Shown: positions 12,896 to 26,085 of the stretch, one piece after another
Layout of the letters: every line of letters begins with the position of its first letter
Position numbering within the stretch: position 1 is the stretch's first letter
From: Carnegiea gigantea
Taxonomy: Eukaryota > Streptophyta > Magnoliopsida > Caryophyllales > Cactaceae
DNA length: 64,000 bases
Assembly: GCA_029747015.1 (NCBI GenBank)
Contig: JAKOGI010000079.1
Coordinates: 1,047,001 to 1,111,000 of the forward strand
Direction: 5' to 3'
Notes under the pieces: model-generated
What the model was told of the DNA's origin: nothing
Databases searched by the model: none
Seen by the model: only the letters and a program-made list of their open reading frames with translations
Position numbers and translations under genes: made by a program

Positions 12896-13499
12896 GGAGC
12901 AGGCAAACTTGCGAGACTGACTAGCAAAATGGACACATTAAGCTAGCACAAACTTTCTTAGTAAACAAACTATTATCAAAATTTTGCAAAATCAAGAGTA
13001 GGTAACATATAGACTGCAAGTCTTAAACAGAATGGTTAGCATAAGATGCACAGGTTTGCCGTTTATATCTTTCCATACCTATCCAGACTCAGGGATTCTG
13101 TTCTACTAAACAAAACTCGCAAACAAATAAAACCGTATATCTACCTCAACAAGGCACAATGACGGGTCATATCAAGGATGGTCTAGTAGGAGAAAACTCA
13201 ACTTTGTACAAAAGGAGTCAAGTTCAAAAGCCCATCAGAGACATGGGAAATTCTCCCCTTTCCACCCCCTAAAAAAAAAACTCAACAAATATTCAACATT
13301 TGAAAATATAATTTAAAACTAAAGACATTGAATAGTTTTGGGGCAAATAGCGCACCTCATGTTTCATTCATTAACTCAATATATCAAGTACAACTATCCA
13401 GCTTGCAAAATAAGGAACTACAACTACAAGAGGCAACTAACTCCCAGAATCTGAAATTGCATATCAAACCAAGATATACTTTGAGTAAAAAAAATGTGC

Positions 13500-15900
13500 A
13501 AATATATGATGAATCTTTTTGAGATACTCCAAAGATATTTCCATACTCCTCCGCAAGTGGGAGTATGAAAATCCGAGATGTCCAACTTGGATTGAATATC
13601 AACAAAAGGTCGAGTAGCAAGAGCTTTGGTGAAGATGTCTATCAGTTGGTGACGAGAGGGAAGATATCGAGCGATGAGGGTGACCGACTATAGCTTTTTC
13701 AATCAAGTTTAATGTGTCTGGTTCGCTCATAAAAGACGGATTAGCAACTATATGCAGACGGATTGATTATCACAACACAAAACAATAGGTTTCCAATCGA
13801 AAGCACATGAGTCATGTAATAAATTACGCAACCAAACCATCTCAATTGTAGTGGTGGCCATAGCTCGATATTCGGCCGCAAGATAGGACCACGAACGATA
13901 GATTGTTTCATAGAATGCCAAGATATGGGAGATCCACCAAGAAAGATGTGATAGCTAGTGGTACTACAGCTTGTCATGGGACAATCCGCCCAATCCGCTC
14001 CACAATATGCAACAAGGTGTAACTCACTAGCTGAAAGAAGGAAAATACATTGTCCTGGTGTTCCTGTCAAATAGTGCAAGACAAGTAAGGCACCATCAAA
14101 ATGACTCTATCGTGGTGGTACATAAACTGACTAAAGAGGTGAACAGCAGATGAAATGTTGAGTAGTTACAGTCATGCCAAAGAAGCTTCCAATCAAACAT
14201 CAATATTGTGCTGCTTCGTGATATGAAAGGACCTGATCAAAGACAGTGTTTGGAAGGGTTGGTCCATCGGGGTAGGAGAAAATCGTGATGCAATAAACCC
14301 GCCTCTTTGAGGAAATCTTGACATATTTACGCTGACCTAAAAACACAATGTCAGTTGGGGGAGCGTGGCTACTTCAATACCAAAAATATTAGGGACAAGA
14401 TCTTCTATCAAACTTTAGGTTGAGAAGTTCTTTGATCTTTGAATACGTTCAGATCATTGTCAGTAAATAAGCCGGGAATCGGCATTATTAACAGGACAGT
14501 GGTGAATACATTACCCTGTTGCGAAGGTAAAGAGAATAATCAGTTTGGGACTGATGAAAGCTTAGCCCGTTCTCAGAAGGTTGATAAATTAGGAGCCAAA
14601 CTCATCGAGGCTTGTTTGAGTTCATACAAAAGACTATGTAGTTGCACATACTCTGTTGTCACCATGTTGTTACATAAACCTTGTTCGTTATCTTCATGTG
14701 TATTCCTCTTCAAGGTCGCCATATAAAAATGGCACTATTGGCATTTAGTTTGAATGGACCTCCAATGTTGAAAAAGCCAGAACTTGCTAGAAGGGTACAA
14801 ATAGCACCTAATTTCACAACGATGAGCAAAGTTTCGTCATAAGCAAACTTTAGCAATTTGCTTGTCATCTCGAAATTACAAGTCGAGTCTTGAAAGGTCA
14901 AACTTCTATCAGCTTTTTACTTGACCCTAATACCCATTTGGGCAAAGGCGTGCTTCCATGGGGGAAAATACCTAAAATCAAGTGATGATAAGCTTCCAAT
15001 GTTCAATTGCGTTGACACAGCCTCACGCCATCAAGGATCGTAATACACCAACAACAACTACCAGTGTGGTCTCGCTTGCGGGGTTTGGGGAGATCCAGTT
15101 GTAGTCAACCTTCACACATACCGGTATTTCAACTTTAATTGGTCATCATAAAGGAGATAGTTCCTAGAAGAGCAAAATGAGTAGCACAAAATTTGATAAG
15201 ACATAAAATGTGCGAAAGATAAGAACACATGAAGTTTGCTGGAGGATGTAGAGTGGACAGGCCTAGAGAGGATGGCAAATTCAACGTATAATCTTTGAGT
15301 TAATTGATGGCATGACCGCAAGGAGCAAGGGGAGTTATTGGTGGCCGATCATCGGTAAGTAATTATGAACCACCATTAGTGGAAGGAATTGGTTCTTGCA
15401 TTGAGGATCTTTGAAGATACCATTATAACCATCAGTCTGGTAGTAAATTAGAGTTTGTGTTTGGTTCATTTCTCTCTCGTTGTCCATTTATGTGGCTACT
15501 ATTTGATCACTTGCATGCTCAACAGAGAAATGGCCAACAAATATGAGATATAAAATTATCAGGGGTGAATATACTCTTCTCTGTGCTTTAACAATATTCA
15601 AAAAGTCTAACTATTTTCAACATTGCTGACCAAAGAAAGGGAATGATCCTCATACAAATGACATCTTCACGGCGAAAATTTTGGATCATATAAGAAAGTA
15701 AATCCAACACCCTTTTAGCCAAACATATCCAAGAAAGACACATTTGTAGTGCCAAAGGATCCATTTTATCATTGAATGTGGGTTCACATTGGGGGAGACA
15801 TAAACAACCAATGATTTCAAGTGGTCATATTTTGAGATTTTTGATATAAATCTCAAATGGAATTGGAGAAAAGAGTGGTGAGGTGTCAAAATGAAAAGTA
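13500..15900 (-). pseudogene. Decayed Ty1/Copia polyprotein (integrase end to RNase H)
   Basis: Read on the minus strand from about 15890 down to 13550, fragments match a Copia polyprotein in order. The integrase C-terminal part comes first (KCVFLGY near 15740). Next is the region before reverse transcriptase (near 15000-15040), then the connection segment (about 14100-14330). The RNase H segment follows (HYLTGTPGQCIFLLSASELH, then an AYCGADWADCP-type block at 14079-13860), and last the C-terminal HQLxDIFTKAL-type tail near 13650. Many stops and frameshifts separate the pieces, most of the reverse transcriptase is missing or unreadable, and no LTRs were found. It cannot encode a working enzyme. 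A SINE 3' end sits inside it at about 15047-15120. Confidence 0.7.
15047..15120 (-). mobile_element. SINE 3' fragment (Au-like, TTG tail)
   Basis: On the minus strand it reads GGATCTCCCCAAACCCCGCA, then AGCGAGACCACACTGG and a short TTG tail. It shares this order with copies at 16030, 37072, 40823 and 53600. It interrupts the Copia remnant. Confidence 0.6.
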
Positions 15901-16029
15901 TCCAGCTATCGGCCCCATTTTACATCTTTCTCCTCCTTGGTTTGGGTTTGCAATCGTTTCTCTATAAACCTTTTTCAAAAAAAAAAAAAAAAACTATTTT
16001 GTGGGTCTTAGGGAATCAACATCCCTATG

Positions 16030-16135
16030 GGTAGAAGATACCGGTAGGGGTTAAGTTTGCCTACAGCTGGATCTCCCCAGACCCTGGAAAGCGGGGATCC
16101 CACACTGGAGAGTTGTTGTTGTTGTTGTTGTGTTG
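16030..16135 (+). mobile_element. SINE copy with (TTG)n tail
   Basis: It reads GGGGTTAAGTTTGCCTACA, GGATCTCCCCAGACCC, AGCGGGGATCCCACACTGG, then (GTT)n at 16112-16130. The block order (GGTAAG..TGCCTACA..GACCC..GCGGGA) resembles the 3' half of the plant Au SINE family from memory. Here the tail is a TTG repeat rather than a short T-run. An A-run lies just upstream at about 15977. Confidence 0.65.
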
Positions 16136-16139
16136 TATC

Positions 16140-17699
16140 CAGCAGTTAAACATATGACCGAATATCTCTTTGGTAGCCTCCTTCCACATCTTAGTGCTCT
16201 AGCTACCTTTACTAAAATTTCTATGCTTTATTTTCCATTCACCCATTTTGTTGGTCCATCTAGAACTAAGAAACATGCGCTTCAGTTCGACCCAATAAAT
16301 GAGGTCAATTCCTGTCAACCTCAAAAAATAGTTTAGATTACTTCAAATTTCAAAATTAAACATCTTAAAAGTAAAGCGGTCAAATAGTGTCAACTCGAGT
16401 CAAATTGGTTCAATTCGTGTCGAATTAGGTTTCTCTCAGCAAATTCAGGTCGGGTTCGAAGCGTGTATGTGGTCAGCTCAGACTTTGCTAGTTTAGGTAA
16501 ATCGACGCAAGATTTATGGCAAAAATTATAGTCTTTGAGAAACTCCAAATTGGGCCAGAATGTGGAATCTTTTCCATTGTTAGTCTAATTTGCTTAACCA
16601 CACGAATTGTTGTTGTATTTGTCTGGCCATAATTTGATTTTTGAACAAAAAAAATGCAAATAAGGCAAAAAGACCTCATTTTGTTTTGTTGTTTTTTTTT
16701 TTGTTTATCAAATTATACCAAGCACATCATGAATAATCATCATCAACAACAAAAAACCACTACCTCCCTATATCGGTTGCACTTTTACAGGGTTGGAAGA
16801 TTCAGATGTATGCAACCTATACTTCTACAGGTACTCACCTTAGAGAGACTGATTTCAAGAGACTCATAAAAAAAAATGATTTGGGGGATGGAAAACATTT
16901 TTATAGAATATTTTGTTTTTTTTTGTGAACCATTAAAATTATAAAAAGTAATTACTATCATATAAGCAATTTTTTCAAATTCATATCAATTTTGGCTACC
17001 AATATTTAATGTGGTTACTTAAAATTATAATATCAAACATCAAAATATATTTGATGATCATGTAATTATATTATTTGTAAGTTACACATTTACTAAGTTC
17101 TACAAGTCAAACAAGGTTCATATTTAAATTTACGTTTCATGAGTTAAACCATAGATGTTTATTCACTTTAAATTTTACTTAAAGTCATATAACATAAATC
17201 AATCATATGAATATTAGTGTATTAGTTCACTATCATATAAAAATATCACATATTGAAATTAAATCTTTATGAATCAAAATGATGTTCAATGCTAATTTCA
17301 ATAAACATTCCCCCCCCCAAAAATACTTTGAGTAACTTCTCTTTATTTGTCCACGTTATAAAGTATTTCAAATAAGATTTAATTAACATCCAAAACTTAA
17401 TAGCTAAATATTGGTATAACAGGCCAAACTTAAAACACGACAGTATTCTACTTAAATAAATAAAATTATAATTCACAAATCTTAATAAACTAAATTCATA
17501 TTACTTCAATAACATGTCAAAACTTAAAAAAATTTAACTCATCAAATCACATAATTATATCACGTAACATAAACATATCTACAGTCGAACCATGAAAAGA
17601 TAATTAAATTTAACTAACATACCAAATATATTTTACTTTACTTAGATAATATTAATTATTTTCCAACATTTTAAAAATCGATTCTCATCCTCACAATTT
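16140..17699. other. AT-rich intergenic sequence
   Basis: Very AT-rich non-coding DNA with a C8A5 block near 17311. No gene, RNA or intact element was recognised. Confidence 0.4.
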
Positions 17700-17922
17700 C
17701 TTCACTTCTTCCTTGATTGAAAGCCTCTGCAGAGTACCAACTGTATGAAGCCCTAATATTTCTCTCTCTACGATTCCTTATCGTTCTCCATCTATCTCGA
17801 ATCATCTTTCTTCATCGGGATTGCAGCTCGTAGAGTCATCCATTCGTCGTTTAGATTTCGCTTATTGTTTCGTCCATCGGTTTTAGAGATCCATTTTCGA
17901 AGAGTTAATCTGACTTTGAAAG
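17700..17922 (+). promoter_or_regulatory. Orphan leader-like exon with strong splice donor
   Basis: Base composition changes abruptly from AT-rich to a CT-rich, TCG-containing stretch typical of a plant 5' UTR. It includes CCCTAATATTTCTCTCTCTA and ends at TTTGAAAG|GTATGA. This looks like the first exon of a plus-strand transcript, but no confident downstream coding exon was found. It may lead a long non-coding RNA or a decayed gene whose remains are the open patches at 25-31 kb. Confidence 0.4.
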
Positions 17923-20700
17923 GTATGACTCCCTTAGTTAATTTGTGTATGTGTCGATGGAAGCTATTACATTTGTTTTTTGATCTTAGTTCTCTGTGAT
18001 GTGCTTTGCTGCTTGTGAAAGAAGTTGATTTTAGCCATTCAATTAATCATTATGTTCGTGTAATTTGGTTTCTTGTTGCGCTGTGATGTTACTCATTGAT
18101 CACTCAGCTACAGTTACAAAGCTCCGATCAGATGCAGCTTAATTCAGTCATTATGTGATGTTTTGTGAAACTATAACACTGAGATACTCGCACTTGTTGA
18201 AGTGGTATATGATAGGCACTTTTTTGAGTATAATATATAGTATATATTTCCTTTCTTGATGATAGAATGACGGAATTTCATCTTGCCAATGAAGTAGATT
18301 TCCTTTTACAAAGTGGGAAAAGAAGGTTTTGGGATGGTTTGTTTTGGATAACTGCGAGGTAAAGCTGGATCAATGGGCAATGTTGTTCGGTGTAGGTAGG
18401 AAGGTCTAGTAATTTCGTGCTCTGGTAGAGTTGGGTACTTTGGTCTATGTGCAATTATGAGGTTCATCTAAAGGCACTGTAGTGCATTTGAGTATGATTA
18501 TCTGTATCATAAGAGAGAATAAGCATTGGATCAGATTGATTGTACATTCTCGTCTCTTTATCCTTTCTCTTATCTGCTGTGTCATGTTTCTAAAAAGGTA
18601 ACAGTCAACTTTGTGACTATTACCTTTTCCTCTATTGGTCTATGAATCTAGGGATATTTTAAGTGTCTCCGTGTTTATAAAGAAAATCAAAATTACGTTT
18701 CTAACTGTAAGAGCTGTTGGTCTTATTTCATATTGCAAAGTGCTTAATCTATAAAGCTTGCCTCTAAGTGATCCTGCTGATTATGATAATAACTTTTTTA
18801 CGATTCTCCATCTAGGTTTTTAAAAAAATAATTTTTTTATTATAAATTTGTTAAAGATTATCGTGCATTACTGATTGTTGGGTTGAGAGGTGGAGATGTT
18901 GGGTGAGTGCTTATCAATGTATTGTATCTGATGTTAAGGTAAGTATTATATCTTTCCTCATTCTTTCCTATTGGCATCCTTAGTTCGCTATCCAATTCTA
19001 TAATGTCTAAATATAGTGCAACTTTCAAACTCTTAAAAATTGGAAACTTTCTAGAGGTCCTTAGTTGACTTAGTACATTATGCTAACGACCAAGTGGTGG
19101 CGTTGTTACGTATCATTTTAATTATGCTACTCAATCTGGAGAAGGAGAATTCAACGTCTGGCCTGAAAGTGGTGAGATAGCCAAACTAATAATCTGTTAG
19201 AGTTTCATTTTGATGATATCACATACAAGATGCCACTAACTCTCATTATTAGAGTATTAGCAGATTTTATGAACCAAAATTTTCGTATAAAAGTGATGAG
19301 ATCTTAGGTAAAGGGGTTCATTCTCAGCACAGCATTTAGACAATAGAACCGTTGGATCACTAATGAACTATCTTGTGCTATGGAGTAAGGTGGCTACATA
19401 TATATCTCCCCAAACCCTTGCCTCAGGCGAGGGTGACTTGAATTTTGGTGTTGTATTATACATTATCAGTTGAACTATCTCTTATGTAATAAATGGTGTT
19501 TGAGGTTCCCCCCCCTCTTTTTTGGGGTTGGGGGGGGGGGGGGGGGAAATGTAGTGTGCTTCGAGCATGGGTACACGCATCAAGGTCGCCTTGGTGTCGT
19601 GTGATGAACCAAACACGAAGAAGTGATCATACAAGATTCTAAATTAATCAATATTTAAGCTGCCTACTCTGTCAAGAAGAATAGTCCTGTCTTTTTTGTT
19701 TTATTGCTTCTGTTTTTGGACATTTGTTTAGTGTTCCGATTGGACAATTGTGTTGCATGAAGCTTTGTGAAACTCATCAGTCAGACTTTCCAAAGTGGAC
19801 TTATTTTGTCTTAAAGTCAAAACTTGACATATTCATAAGGAATAAGTGTGAATAGAATTCTGTGCCATATTTCTACTTCACTTTGTCTTATATTGGGGGG
19901 GGTTCATTATGGGACTGCCTCTGCATGGAAACTGAATAAGTTAGCTTGACATTGCGCTTGATTCATGAATTTGTAGGCGTGCCATTGCTTCTGTGGGGAC
20001 AATGGTTAGTCCTAATTTATTTCATTAGCCATGCTGTGGTCACTATTTTTGTTTCATCTTTTACATTTCTGGACCAGAGCCATTTTTTGGTTCTTATTAA
20101 AGGGAGGGGGGGGATCAAACACTTGTTATAGGGGGATGCCCTGCAAGGAGCTGAATAAGTTACACCTTAATGAAAGCGTTTACACTAATGGCAAGGCCTA
20201 GGATATACAGTGAAGATGCAATTCAAGGCGGAAAGCTGAAGTCGCCCCTTCGCCCCCCCCCAAAAAAAAAAAAAAAACAGTTTATGAAGATTGAGCAGGC
20301 TGTACACCCCATAAGTGGACAAATAAAGTATACTGTTCAAGCAGGAGATTCAGGTTGGCTTGTGATTGATTGTAGCCTTTTGTAGGGAGTCTTGGCAAGC
20401 TAGAAACTGAGTTCCATTCTATTTATTTTGGTGTGACTTTGGGTATGGATGTGTGTGTGGATTTCAAATAAAAAAGGAGATTCATTCGTATAGCCTACGT
20501 TCACTTTTCACAGCTGAACTTAGCCAATTTTGGCCCTTTTTTTAAAAACTCTGGATGATAAAGGACTAAGCCAATCGCTCTTTGCAAATATCAAAATCAA
20601 AATTACTTTGTCATGTGTGTAGCCTCCCAAACAAAAAAGGGACACTCTAAAAGGAGCCAGAGATCACAAAGAGATTCCATGGAAAAGGCCTTTCCCGTAA
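17923..20700. other. No gene recognised; candidate intron of the 17.7-kb transcript
   Basis: Mixed AT-rich sequence without recognisable coding exons. Contains a 17-base G-run at 19530-19546 and a possible weak SINE 3' fragment near 19385-19455. Confidence 0.35.
19385..19455 (+). mobile_element. Possible diverged SINE 3' fragment
   Basis: The order GGCTACATATATATCTCCCC, AAACCCTTGCCTCAGGCGAG, then GTGTTGTATTA parallels the better copies at 16030 and 37072 but is more diverged and lacks a clear TTG array. Confidence 0.3.
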
Positions 20701-20709
20701 AGCGATAAG

Positions 20710-21185
20710 CGGAGGGGTAAGCTCTGGTGAAGTGGTGCCCATTATGCAAGGCTTTTTTACAGCAGCATCGGTTGGAAACTTATGCTCATGTCCGTTTGCC
20801 AAGAGCCGTTGGGAATCTAGCTTGCAGTTGCCTGGGAGTTCCTTGGGTCTTGTCAAATCTATTATGGAACATCCTCTATGCTGGGAGGGCTCTTTTGGTA
20901 GAAAAGCGAAGATGAAGAATTGCTAGATTATTTCCTCATGCAAGTTTTTGAAGCATTTGCGAGAGAAGGAACGAAGAGTCTTTGAGATGAGAGATTGCCG
21001 ACTTCAATTTTTAAAGATTATTTATCAAGGCTCTCTATTTTGGGGGGAACCAAAGGAAAATTTTGTAACTAGCCTCTGGCTCTCTTGGATTTTGTGGATC
21101 TGTTGCATTTTGGCGTAATAGCTGTTGTACCCATGCTATCTTTGCATCCATTTGGTTAAATAATTTCTTTTAATTTTCGGATTAA
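20710..21185 (+). pseudogene. LINE (non-LTR retrotransposon) 3' end, zf-RVT remnant
   Basis: Across shifting frames the plus strand reads WCPLCK (20728 onward), an ETYAHV block, CPFAKSRWE, then REKERRVFEM near 20960 and a run-out into 3' UTR. This is the order of the C-terminal zinc-binding (zf-RVT) region of plant L1-type reverse transcriptases: WCPLC..ES..H..HC..W, then WKERN.R.F. At least two frameshifts and stops are present, so it is dead. Confidence 0.55.
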
Positions 21186-22560
21186 AAAAATAGCCAATCG
21201 CATCTCTAAATGTTCTCTATTTCTTTGTGGAGAAGTAGGAAGTCATCAATGTTAGGCCTAGGGTTTAACAGAACAACATCTCTCCATAATTTTCAAATTA
21301 GAGGTGAGGGTGGCTGCAGTGGACCTTTCCACACGAACCTGGGTGGGAATTTTCAGTTATGATTGGATTTAGGAAGGGTTCTCATCAAATTAGTGACTCT
21401 CTCTTTGAAAGTTCTGTCTCCTATTGACAACATTGAAACTAGAGTACTTTCCAAGATTGATGCCATATTATAGAATCAAAAAGTTGAAATCTCCTTCAAC
21501 CAGAGGGGGGCTGTTTTGGGGAATCTGGACATTGTCCATTCTGAAGGAATCGTGACATTTTTTTTGGGAAAGTAGGGAATATAACTCAAATAGAATTGTG
21601 GAGATTTTGTAAAGCAAAGAAATTACCCGTGTTTTGTTTGATTTTGGGCTCCAAGTAGTAGTAGTTCATGGAAATTGCTTTCATCATCTTCAAAAGGGGA
21701 CTCTTTCGATTTTGTTGGAAAGGTGGATTTGCTCTAGTAAGATTTAGTTGGCAAAATGCTTTGATGAGACTTTTGCATTCTTTTTTTTTTTTTTTGGGGG
21801 GGGGGGATAGGCATGAAGGTTGCTTGGATGAAATATTAAGTGACCTATGATTATGTGTTTATTTATTTCTCTTTGTGCTTGATTTACATGTGCTATCATA
21901 GAATCGCCGTTGCATTCACATTTTGAGCTTTTAATCACATGGAAATAAGGAGTGGTTTGCTTTGTTTACTTGGCCCATAAGTGAAGGGTAAATCTCTCTG
22001 TGTTACTTTGGGAGTTTTTTAAAAAAGGGGGGCTTACAAGAATAACACAACTAAGCAGTGTGGCGTTCTGCATTATTGGGTTTGGAAGATCCAAATGTAA
22101 GAGCCTTAGCCCTTGCAAAAACACAAAGACCAATTCCAGTGAGACCAGTAAAAAATTGTAGAAAACACTGCCTTCCGCCTCCCCCTCCCCCCTACCTCGA
22201 GCGGTTGTGAATTGAAGCCATGTATGTGAATGTTTTAGGTACTTAGTTACAATCAGTAACATTAGGTTAAGTAAAGATGAAGATGTAAGAGGGGAAAAGA
22301 GGGGGATAATCTCGATGCTTGTTAATGACGAGGGGCCGGAGGGTAATTGCATAAAGGCGTGTTGCGCATGCTTGGTCCCTTTATTCGTTTTGCTCCAACT
22401 TTTAGTTTTTGGTGAAGATTTTAAAGGAAAGAAAGGTTTAGGCATCTTATACTTCGTGGAGCATGCTCTCGCCTTTTCTTTGTGGAAGGAGATTACAGGG
22501 TAGGATCTGATAGATCTAAGCAGCTGCTACAATAGTCACACTGATGGTGGATAGTGAAAT
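21186..22560. other. Intergenic, no gene recognised
   Basis: Contains a T15G11 block at 21781-21806. The minus-strand 159-codon frame at 21966-22445 is low-complexity and matches no family I know. Confidence 0.3.
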
Positions 22561-22570
22561 ATGCGCCACA

Positions 22571-22982
22571 TATATATATATATATATGTGATGTGCCGAT
22601 GTGTGTGGTGTGTGTGTGTTGTGTTTTGTGACTCTCCTCTCCTCTCTCTTGTACATAGTATATATATATATATATATGTATATATATAGATATATACTTA
22701 TATATAATATATATAGATATAGACAGATATATATATATATATTAATATATATAGATATATATTATATTCACATATATACATATACAAGATATATGTTGTA
22801 TATATATACATATATACACATATATACATGTACATTTGTATAATATGTATATGTATATACTGTATATGTGTATATATATCTATATATACATATAACATAT
22901 ATACATATACATAGAGATAGACTGTATATATATATATATATATGTGTGGTGTGTTGGGGGTGTGTGTGTGGTGTGTAATATA

Positions 22983-23027
<45 letters not shown>

Positions 23028-23060
23028 ATATGTATGTAAATATGTGTGTGTGTGTGTGTG
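22571..23060. repeat. (TA)n/(GT)n microsatellite tract
   Basis: About 490 bases made almost entirely of TATATA, TATACA and GTGTGT runs. Apparent open frames on both strands here are artefacts of the repeat (Ile/Tyr strings). Confidence 0.95.
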
Positions 23061-25930
23061 GTAGAGCAACTATTTACATGTGCCTCCTACTATTGTATGA
23101 GAATGGTAAGTGTATATTTGTGTTTCTTCTGTTTATGGTTTTTCTGCACATTCTAGTATTTATTTTTTTTTTTTGAATCATTAGTAATCGTAATTATCAT
23201 AATATTGGGAGTATGTGTGGTTGGCACGCGCGCACGTGCATTTGTGATTGCACACATGGTGTGCTCGGTAGAGTTACGTTCTTTTACAAATGGATGTATA
23301 TATGTATTTTTAGGTCTACTAGTCTCTGATTTTTATTTGAATCTGTGAGAATTTAATACTTATATTAAAATTAATTTCTGTTTGCGTGGTTTGATGCACG
23401 TATTAGGCAGTAATAATGCCATCCCATATCTCTGTTATGAGACTTCTTTTGGGTTTATAAATCAAACTCCTTGCCCACTTGTCAGGGATTAAAAGTTGTG
23501 TCACATGTTGACCTAGGTCTTGTCCTTAGGCGTTATTCATGGTAGTTCATGGTGCTGGTTGTTTGCTGTTAAAGTCTTTGGGAAAGTTTTTACATTGGGC
23601 CTGAATCGAGAATTCTACAGTGCAAACCATTTGTGTCCCGTTTTGTTTGTACTGAACCATTGCTGATCTGTATGTTTGTTAGAATTTGCTTGTTTTCCAG
23701 TGTTTGTGCATCTGCCAGAGTAGTCCCATTGCGATTATAGGGTAATGAAAACAAAATACGATTGCCGTTGAAAGGGGATACAGTTGTTGGGTGTGGCTTT
23801 TCTAAATCTATTAGAAAGGCCTCTCTTTAGGATGTTAGCAAGTAAGCATGTTTACCTGTGCTTATTGTAGTAGGTGAGAAATGAAGTTTAACTTGAAATA
23901 TATACTTCAGATGCATACCACTGGGGGAAGTAAGTGAAACCTTCTGATAGGCTGTGGCTTGTAAGATCTGCCTTGGCTTAATTCTCAGAGTATATCTAAG
24001 CTTGTCCCTGTAAAAATTCAATTTAGAGGAAATACACTCTGAGGTTTGGTGTAATGTATTTGAACAAACAATTTGGCTTTCTCCTTAGAGGAAACCACGT
24101 TTGGGATTTGCCTCACCATATATTTCTGGCAATCCCTTTCTAAGGTTAGGAATGCTATTGTTGGGAATGGGCTTAATTGATTGACTAAGGCTGCATTGCT
24201 GGTTTTGCCCTAAGGTTATATGGTTGGATCACTTTCTTATCAAGCATATGGAGAAAAAGAAGGGAGGATTTATATTGTAAATTCTCAAGGAAGGATATTC
24301 AAGCTTGTGCAAGAAATATGGCCTACCTGATAATAAGTCAAATTGAAAATTGAACGTCTTTGATCCTTTATTTTGGAGGTATTGTTGCTGATTGCTGTAA
24401 TCCATTTCGAATTGACTTTGCAAGAAATATGGACCTACCTGCTATAAGCTCAAATCGAAAGGTGACCATCTAGTATCCTTTATTTGGAGGTTATTGTTGA
24501 TCGGACTGGTCGCACGTGTTAAAATGTAATTTACAGAGAAACTAGAAAGTCATCTGTTGTAAAGACCTCTTGGAAGTTAAGGTCTTCCATTTTACTGATT
24601 TGACTGCTTTCTTCATTTTCATTTGATTAACTTCTGGCGTTGATGTGTTCTTTTGTCTCCATGGGCTTTACCCCTCTCTCTCTTGTTATTGTTTGGGTGT
24701 GGATTGCAAGTTCTTTTGTGAGCTCTGAGGTGAGAAATTGTGCAAATTTTTTAGTATTGGATACTATTTAGGAGGTGTAAGAGACCTAGAAGTTTTCTCC
24801 ACTGTATAACTGCCTGATGATGATAGCCAGGACAACAATCCTCTTTGTTGAGATGTCGCACACTGAAAGCGGAAAGCCTTACTGTCAGCGTTTGTAATCT
24901 TAATAAGACCCCAAAAATAAGTAAAGTTGGTGTAAAAGTTAGTTTGCATTGTGCTTACCGTATACCGTTGATTGCAGGGGATGTGTACAATCCTTAAGTG
25001 TGCCTTTGCGTTCGTGTTAGGTCAGTTATTTATCTTTTTCATACCATTAAATCCCCATGCTGGATGTGCAATTGGCACTATGGGCGTTGAAGCAGTATCT
25101 GTCTCAGAGGATTCCAAGGTGCCTTTTGTATAATCTCAAGTTGTGTCTACATGCTCATCATGGTCTTCGGTCAATGGTTCCCTCAGAATCAGAATTGCAG
25201 TTAGAATCCTAAATTTACATAAATAGAGCCTTTTGTATTCTGTTTTCTTCAACAACACCGCCATCTGTTGGATCCCACCTAGGAGGGTTAAATGGAGATT
25301 TAGATGCTGCCAACTTAACGCTGCTTGTAAAGTTCATTTTGAGGGACCCACAAAGTGTTTATGGGAACAGGGTTTGCATATTTCCGTTATTAAAAAAATA
25401 CATGTTAGAGACTCATGTCTAAATACCTAAAAACAATTTGCGCAATTTGTTGGGTGTACGGCTTGTATGGGCATAAATGGTTCAGATGAGAATGTGGAAC
25501 TGGCATATTTGTTATTCTCATTTTATTAGTTTAAAAAGATCTTGGAGCAGAAGGAATAGGAATTGGGCCAGATAGGATAGACCTTTAATTAAAGATGTTG
25601 CAAGGGCGTGTATCAACTTTGGATACGAAAGCTAATTTCTAGAAAAGCTTCTGGGGGAGCCTTTTTCTAGAGAGTTTGAGACCTTCAAAGTTAATACCAA
25701 ATGGCACATTTCTCCCGGTTGCCATAAAATCTTCATCTGCGGTTACATAACTATTAAAAAATATTCATGGCTTTATGTCGGTTTACACTTTCAACACTTA
25801 ACCTTCGCCAACCATCTTCTAGATCATGGTGTGCACTAGTTCGTGAAATCAGCTTATGTAAATAGCTTGTACCCAATATAATCGCGATAGATTTTTTGAA
25901 GCTATCTTGACAAAATTACTGGAAAACGTC
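23061..25930. other. Intergenic or intronic, no gene recognised
   Basis: No family-level similarity. One weak candidate exon begins at the ATG near 25081 (MGVEAVSVSEDSK) followed by a GT donor-like AAG|GTGCC. It is unsupported by any recognised downstream domain. Confidence 0.25.
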
Positions 25931-25939
25931 TAACTTGGG

Positions 25940-26085
25940 CCCCCTCCCCCCGCTAAAACCCCCTCTCTCACTCCCTCCTACTCTCCCCCCCCCTTCCTCC
26001 CCCTCCTCTTTCTCCTCTCTTCCCCACTTCCCCCTCCTGGCCTCCCACCCCCCTACTCCCGCTTGCCCCTCTTCCTCTAACCAAG
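25940..26085. repeat. C/CT-rich low-complexity tract
   Basis: About 145 bases that are almost pure pyrimidine on the plus strand, with C-runs of 5-9 and CTCC/CCTC motifs. Confidence 0.85.

Noticed and set aside
12303..12936. Frames rich in Gly/Cys/Tyr repeats
   Set aside because: Translations of the CCCATA/CCCACA array within the hAT-type element.
21966..22445. 159-codon minus-strand frame
   Set aside because: Long by chance standards but without any recognisable domain or splice context, and Ser/Pro/Lys-rich low complexity.
22601..22898. Open frames of 66-80 codons on both strands, rich in Ile and Tyr
   Set aside because: They are translations of the (TA)n/(GT)n microsatellite, not genes.
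25081..25120. ATG with MGVEAVSVSEDSK and donor-like AAG|GTGCC as a possible first coding exon
   Set aside because: Thirteen codons with no recognised continuation; kept only as a remark.
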